Assembly: GCA_030998015.1 (NCBI GenBank)
Contig: JARWMV010000226.1
Location: 1 to 10,552 of the forward strand
Direction: 5' to 3'
DNA: 10,552 nucleotides
Source: Ceratorhiza oryzae-sativae
Taxonomy: Eukaryota; Basidiomycota; Agaricomycetes; Cantharellales; Ceratobasidiaceae
Positions 6,698-10,552 of the stretch are shown here, piece by piece. The position numbers and the translations under genes are program-made. The notes beneath the pieces were generated by a model. The model was given only the letters and a program-made list of their open reading frames with translations. It searched no databases and was not told the DNA's origin. Each line of letters starts with the position of its first letter. The first letter of the stretch is position 1.

Positions 6698-8223
6698 GCT
6701 CAAACCGTGCCAGGGGGGCGGTCTTGGGCGCTATATTACAAAATGCGCATAATGAAAACAAAAATATGGAAATGGAATGTATGTCGTTAGGAAACCAATC
6801 ACAACTACAGTTTTTCTTCCATGCATTCCCGTTGCGCATAACCCCCGAACACAAGTCTGCATATAACATGAAAAAATTTAACGGATGGGCCATGATTGAC
6901 TCAGGGGCCACATCAGTATTTATACATGAAGATTTAGTCAAACAATACTGCATCCCTACCGTCGCCCTAAAAACACCCAAGAAACTGAGGGTAATCGACA
7001 GAAGGGAGATAGACTCTGGGTCCGTGACCCATTACTGCACCTTTGAGTTGTGCATTCAAGAGCACAGAGAGATCCTCAGTGCCTACGTTGTGAATGTTGG
7101 CAAAAATGATTTAGTCCTGGGCATGTCATGGCTCAAATTCCATAACCCCAACATTGATTGGGATGGGAAGGACATGAAGTTCGACTCGCCAATATGCCTG
7201 AAGCATTGCATCACAAAACCCTTGCACGTGCGTGCAAATGAACCTAAGGAGCTTCAGCTGGACTCCCTAGACTCCCTTCCAACAAAATATAAAGAATTCC
7301 AGAAAATATTCGCTGAAGAAGACGACGTCCAACCACTACCACCCCATAGAAAGTGGGATATGGAAATAGATTTAAAACCAGATGCCAAGCCAAGGCACGG
7401 TCCCATATATAGCGTGGGTATCAAGGAAGATGCAGAATTGCGCAAGACCTTGGATCGCCAACTGAAAGCAGGGCATATCAGACCCTCAAGGTCACCCATG
7501 GCATCTCCAGTCATATTCGTCAAAAAGAAAAATGGGAAGCTGCGCATGTGCATTGACTATCGGCGGCTAAACGAAATGACTGTCTCCAATGTGTACCCAC
7601 TCCCACGCATCAATGATATTGTGGAAACCTTGCGTGGGGCAAAGATATTCACCAAATTTGACCTAAAGTGGGGTTTCAACCTCATACGAATTCAGGAAGG
7701 AGACGAATGGAAGGCCGCCTTCAAGACCAAATACGGGCTGTATGAGCCCCTAGTCATGCAATTTGGTCAAAAGAATGCACCAGGAACCTTCATGGCCATG
7801 ATCCGAGAAGAGTTCCAGGACATCGAAGGCATTTACGTGGTAATTTACATGGATGACATATTGGTATTTTCAAAGAACCAGGAAGAACACGATGAACATG
7901 TCAGGGAAGTCCTGCGCCGGCTTCAAAAGGCTGGTTTATACTGCGCCCTGGAGAAATGCGTTTTTGACGTCACCGAAGTGGACTACCTGGGAATAGTAGT
8001 AACTCCCCAAGGAATTAAGGTAGACCCAGCCAAGGTCGAAAAGGCTGTTGAGTGGCCAACCCCTACAAACCCAACCGAAGTCCTGGAAGGGTTGGGGTTT
8101 GCAAACTGGTTAAGGCACTTTATAAAAGACTTCTCAAAAATCACAAATGTCTCTACGAACTTGTCAAGAAGGACACAAAGTGGGAATGGACAGAAGAAAG
8201 GGATCAGGCGTGGAATTTGCTAA
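6694..8223 (+). CDS. pol piece 1: aspartic protease and reverse transcriptase
   Basis: The ATG at 6694 overlaps the gag TGA (ATGA), and the frame is open upstream only to 6682. The protease active-site motif DSGAT has its Asp at residue 69. The reverse transcriptase spans about residues 225-460: IDYRRLN, FDLKWGF and the catalytic YMDD at 385-388 (7846-7857), so all three metal-binding Asp are present. FGQKNAP replaces the more usual FGLxNAP. True coding sequence ends near 8146-8150, where one base appears to be missing; the last 25 or so residues to the TGA at 8221-8223 are out of frame. Confidence 0.9.
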   Translation: MSSNRARGAVLGAILQNAHNENKNMEMECMSLGNQSQLQFFFHAFPLRITPEHKSAYNMKKFNGWAMIDSGATSVFIHEDLVKQYCIPTVALKTPKKLRVIDRREIDSGSVTHYCTFELCIQEHREILSAYVVNVGKNDLVLGMSWLKFHNPNIDWDGKDMKFDSPICLKHCITKPLHVRANEPKELQLDSLDSLPTKYKEFQKIFAEEDDVQPLPPHRKWDMEIDLKPDAKPRHGPIYSVGIKEDAELRKTLDRQLKAGHIRPSRSPMASPVIFVKKKNGKLRMCIDYRRLNEMTVSNVYPLPRINDIVETLRGAKIFTKFDLKWGFNLIRIQEGDEWKAAFKTKYGLYEPLVMQFGQKNAPGTFMAMIREEFQDIEGIYVVIYMDDILVFSKNQEEHDEHVREVLRRLQKAGLYCALEKCVFDVTEVDYLGIVVTPQGIKVDPAKVEKAVEWPTPTNPTEVLEGLGFANWLRHFIKDFSKITNVSTNLSRRTQSGNGQKKGIRRGIC

Positions 8224-8405
8224 AGCAGAAATTGAAAGAAGCACCTCTCCTAATTCAGCCAGAACCCAGCAAACCATTTATCTTAGAAACAGACGCCTCA
8301 GGCTATGCCACAGGTGCTGTTTTATTGCAATATGGAGAAGACGGGATGCTTCACCCAATCTCCCTACTATTCCAAAGCAATGGTCCCAGCAGAAAGAAAC
8401 TATGA
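8151..8405 (+). CDS. pol piece 2: RT/RNase H connection and first RNase H motif
   Basis: The frame resumes the polyprotein after the missing base near 8146-8150. It carries the tether with KKDTKWEW and the first RNase H catalytic Asp in ETDASGYATGAVL (codon 8292-8294). A surplus C in the CCC run at 8362-8364 throws it out of frame, and it stops at 8403-8405. It has no start codon of its own and is a fragment of the polyprotein, not a gene. Confidence 0.8.
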   Translation, partial: LYELVKKDTKWEWTEERDQAWNLLKQKLKEAPLLIQPEPSKPFILETDASGYATGAVLLQYGEDGMLHPISLLFQSNGPSRKKL

Positions 8406-8820
8406 TATCTACAACAAAGAAATGCTGGCGATTATAAAAGCCCTCAAACACTGGCGTCACCTACTAGAAGGGGCTGAACACCCGGTAAACATTGTTTGTG
8501 ACCACAAAAATCTGGAATATTGGAAGACAAACCGGCTGCTAAATGGCCGAGTCACACGATGGCATGAGTTCCTGTCCAGGTTTGAATTCAAGATTCTATA
8601 CATCGAGGGGGCAAAGAATGGCCAGGCAGACATACTCTCTAGGCTGTCAAGGCACATCCCTAAAGAGGGGGGTGAGAGCCAAGCTCTGCTGGCACAAAAC
8701 CAATTTTTGGAATTAAAATCTCTGCAGCTACAAGCAATCACACCAGACCATGACCTGGAACAACTCATTAGGGATGCTATCCCAGGAGACGGGCACCTGT
8801 CAAAGGTGCTAAAGCCCTAG
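8365..8820 (+). CDS. pol piece 3: RNase H core and linker
   Basis: This piece is colinear with the first 440 bases of copy A. It supplies the RNase H Glu (NKEMLAI), the Asp of VCDHKNLEYW and the last Asp of QADILSRL. Arg in copy A's version of that last motif is Gln here, a CpG to CpA change. It ends at a TAG (8818-8820) because copy B has AAA at 8811-8813 where copy A has AAAA (439-442). Confidence 0.82.
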   Translation, partial: YYSKAMVPAERNYDIYNKEMLAIIKALKHWRHLLEGAEHPVNIVCDHKNLEYWKTNRLLNGRVTRWHEFLSRFEFKILYIEGAKNGQADILSRLSRHIPKEGGESQALLAQNQFLELKSLQLQAITPDHDLEQLIRDAIPGDGHLSKVLKP

Positions 8821-10223
8821 ATGACAATGAAAAAGTCAAAAACTGGGAATGGGATGAAGGACTTTTACGATACAAGGGCAGAATCTATGTCCCAAACAAC
8901 AAAGAACTTCGCAAGCTGGTCATTGAAAGCCGTCACGTCAACCCAGCCGCAGGACACCCAGGACAGTTCAGAACATACGAATTGCTAAACCGCAAATATA
9001 CATGGTCATCAATGAAAAAATCAGTCAACGAATATGTCACACATTGCGAATCATGTATTAGGAATAAGCACAGCAACCAGGTTCCCCCAGGGCTCCTAAA
9101 CCCAATACCAGCACCAGAAAAACCTTGGGAGGAAATTACTTATGATCTGATCACCGGGCTACCCCTGTCAGAAGGGTTTGACGCCATATTTACAGTTGTC
9201 GACCGCCTGACAAAAATGGTCCACTTTATTCCATGTCAATCAGAAGCCAGTGCTATGGACTGCGCCAACTTGTTCCTAACATACGTATGGAAACTTCACG
9301 GGCTACCACGGAAAACAATCTCAGATTGCGGCCCCAACTTTGCATCCAAGTTCCTAAGGCACCTATATAAACGGCTAGACATAAAACCCTCCTACTCTAC
9401 AGCATATCACCCACAAACGGATGGCCAGTCAGAAAGGGCTAACCAAGTAGTAGAAGGGTACCTGAGACACTACGTATCAGATCGGCAGGATGACTGGGTC
9501 TCACTCTTACCCTTGGCCGAATTTGCCTACAACAATGGTGTCAATGCCTCAACTGGCAAATCACCATTTTTTGCAAACTATGGTTTCCACCCAAGGCTGG
9601 CAGTTGGGGACAAGGAGGGACAAGAATTCCCCCTAGCCAACAATCATGCAGAATGGCTCCAAAAGGGCCATGACGAACTTAGGGCAGCCCTGGAAATAGC
9701 AAACCAGAGGATCAAGGAATACTACAACCAGAAGCATCGGGCTCCTGAAGCTATTAAGGTTGGAGACAAAGTCTGGCTTGATACCAAAAACATACAGACA
9801 CAGCAGGCCTCCAGGAAACTGGCCCACAAAAGAGTTGGACCATTCAGGGTGATAGCACAACATGGCACACATGCCTACAAATTGGACTTACCGATAACCA
9901 TGAAAATACACCCAGTATTTCATGTCTCACTCCTGACCAAATATAAAGACGACCCCTATGGCCGTCAGGTTCCCCCACCACCACCTGTGGTAACTCCTGA
10001 AGGGGAAGAAGAGTTCGAAGTGGAACAGATCATAAAGTCACGATACAACAAAAGATCCAACGTCTTCGAATACTATGTCAAGTGGCTCGGCTATGACGAA
10101 CGACAATGGTTAACCTATGACGACCTAGTGAACGCACCAGAACTCATTGCTGACTATGTCAAGTCACACCCAAAGGCACCCCAGGACCCCCGTGCCTTGA
10201 AGGGGGGAAGTGTCACGAACTGA
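8814..10223 (+). CDS. pol piece 4: integrase with chromodomain
   Basis: The frame is open for about 470 codons without an ATG start and continues the polyprotein after the lost A. It has the HHCC zinc site, and unlike copy A it keeps the first catalytic Asp (codon 9144-9146), then the D-35-E pair. The residue after the second Asp is Cys (SDCG) where the family usually has Arg. The GPY/F-type module, a proline run and a chromodomain (YVKWLGY ... NAPELI) end the protein. The stop (10221-10223) is inside the 3' LTR. The integrase active site is complete, but it could be made only if the upstream breaks are bypassed. Confidence 0.9.
   Translation, partial: ALDDNEKVKNWEWDEGLLRYKGRIYVPNNKELRKLVIESRHVNPAAGHPGQFRTYELLNRKYTWSSMKKSVNEYVTHCESCIRNKHSNQVPPGLLNPIPAPEKPWEEITYDLITGLPLSEGFDAIFTVVDRLTKMVHFIPCQSEASAMDCANLFLTYVWKLHGLPRKTISDCGPNFASKFLRHLYKRLDIKPSYSTAYHPQTDGQSERANQVVEGYLRHYVSDRQDDWVSLLPLAEFAYNNGVNASTGKSPFFANYGFHPRLAVGDKEGQEFPLANNHAEWLQKGHDELRAALEIANQRIKEYYNQKHRAPEAIKVGDKVWLDTKNIQTQQASRKLAHKRVGPFRVIAQHGTHAYKLDLPITMKIHPVFHVSLLTKYKDDPYGRQVPPPPPVVTPEGEEEFEVEQIIKSRYNKRSNVFEYYVKWLGYDERQWLTYDDLVNAPELIADYVKSHPKAPQDPRALKGGSVTN
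10199..10210 (+). other. Polypurine tract of copy B
   Basis: The tract GAAGGGGGGAAG is identical to that of copy A and abuts the 3' LTR. It is the expected plus-strand primer and doubles as codons near the end of pol. Confidence 0.85.
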
Positions 10224-10552
10224 CACGCATACATCCACTCGACAATATTTTCTCGATTTACTACATTTTATGAGATCATCTTCAAAACATACTTGCCTTT
10301 TATGGTATATCTGTATCACGTGACTCAGGGAATGATCCGGACCGGTAACCGAGATGTATTTCAACTCTGATGTGAAATTCCGCAGTTCCGCAGTCGCTTC
10401 TACTGCTTCTATCTCTTATCTGTCGTGACTCACTGTACGGACTTGTTTGTTATGATGTGGCTCGTACTGTGTATATAAACCAGGTCAAGTTCGCAGAGGA
10501 CTCCTCAAGAACTTGACCTCTCGTCGAATACAAGTTCTTTTACTTTTCTTAC
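10211..10552 (+). repeat. 3' LTR of copy B (first 342 of about 377 bp)
   Basis: It is colinear with 3640-3981 without gaps and has one substitution (10344 G against 3773 A). The window ends within R/U5, so the last 35 bases and the target-site duplication are not visible. It contains the TATA box (10472-10479) and the self-primer sequence (10505-10519). Confidence 0.95.
10472..10479 (+). promoter_or_regulatory. TATA box in copy B 3' LTR
   Basis: TATATAAA, identical in context to 3901-3908. It could start transcripts into the sequence beyond the window. Confidence 0.65.

Larger units (their letters stand above)
3640..10552 (+). mobile_element. Copy B: nearly complete Ty3/gypsy chromodomain retrotransposon (Tf1/sushi-like), 3' end cut by the window
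   Basis: The order is 5' LTR, self-primer binding site, 1.3-kb leader, gag, protease, reverse transcriptase, RNase H, integrase, chromodomain, polypurine tract and 3' LTR. Integrase after reverse transcriptase/RNase H is the Ty3/gypsy order, and a C-terminal chromodomain defines chromoviruses. The visible 342 bases of the 3' LTR differ from the 5' LTR at one site (3773 A, 10344 G), which indicates a recent insertion. The genes are nevertheless broken: one shift in gag and three in pol, so this copy would need proteins from elsewhere unless the shifts are sequencing errors. Confidence 0.93.

Noticed and set aside
1..10552. CRISPR array, rRNA, tRNA or bacterial operon features
   Set aside because: No short regularly spaced repeats or RNA-gene structures seen; content and signals are those of eukaryotic LTR elements.

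Overview
This window is retrotransposon sequence from a eukaryotic, most likely fungal, genome. An agaricomycete basidiomycete is my best guess from the element type, but no host gene is present to confirm it. It holds parts of two same-orientation Ty3/gypsy LTR retrotransposons of one chromodomain family (chromoviruses, Tf1/sushi-like), separated by 1.42 kb that contains a long near-perfect palindrome.

Layout. Positions 1-2216 are the 3' part of copy A: the end of pol (RNase H, integrase, GPY/F module, chromodomain), a polypurine tract, and a 377-bp LTR at 1840-2216. Positions 2217-3205 are an inverted repeat with arms of about 473 bp around a 42-nt loop. It starts at the very base after copy A's LTR. 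Positions 3206-3639 are unassigned spacer. Copy B runs from 3640 past the window end: a 377-bp 5' LTR (3640-4016), a self-complementary primer-binding site, a 1.3-kb leader, gag (5304-6697, broken once), pol (6694-10223, broken three times), a polypurine tract, and the first 342 bp of the 3' LTR (10211-10552).

How it works. The LTR TATA box should start the RNA near 3931-3934. The first bases of that RNA are a perfect 15-nt complement of the sequence 2 nt after the 5' LTR, which is the layout of Tf1-type self-priming of reverse transcription. No tRNA-like primer site is obvious. Gag would package the RNA, pol would process, copy and integrate it, and the chromodomain would guide integration to chromatin. 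Gag and pol meet at an ATGA stop-start overlap.

Most unusual points. (1) From the predicted RNA start to the gag ATG, about 1.37 kb, the sense strand has no ATG at all, while the opposite strand has ten in the same interval. (2) Inside this ATG-free leader lie protein-like open frames with a CCHC zinc knuckle, a second Cys4 motif and a coiled coil, apparently an extra ORF upstream of gag without an ATG. (3) Copy B has nearly identical LTRs (one difference in 342 bases) yet four frame breaks. Copy A has an unbroken frame, but the first catalytic Asp of its integrase is Asn. (4) Many differences between the copies fit CpG to TpG/CpA decay.
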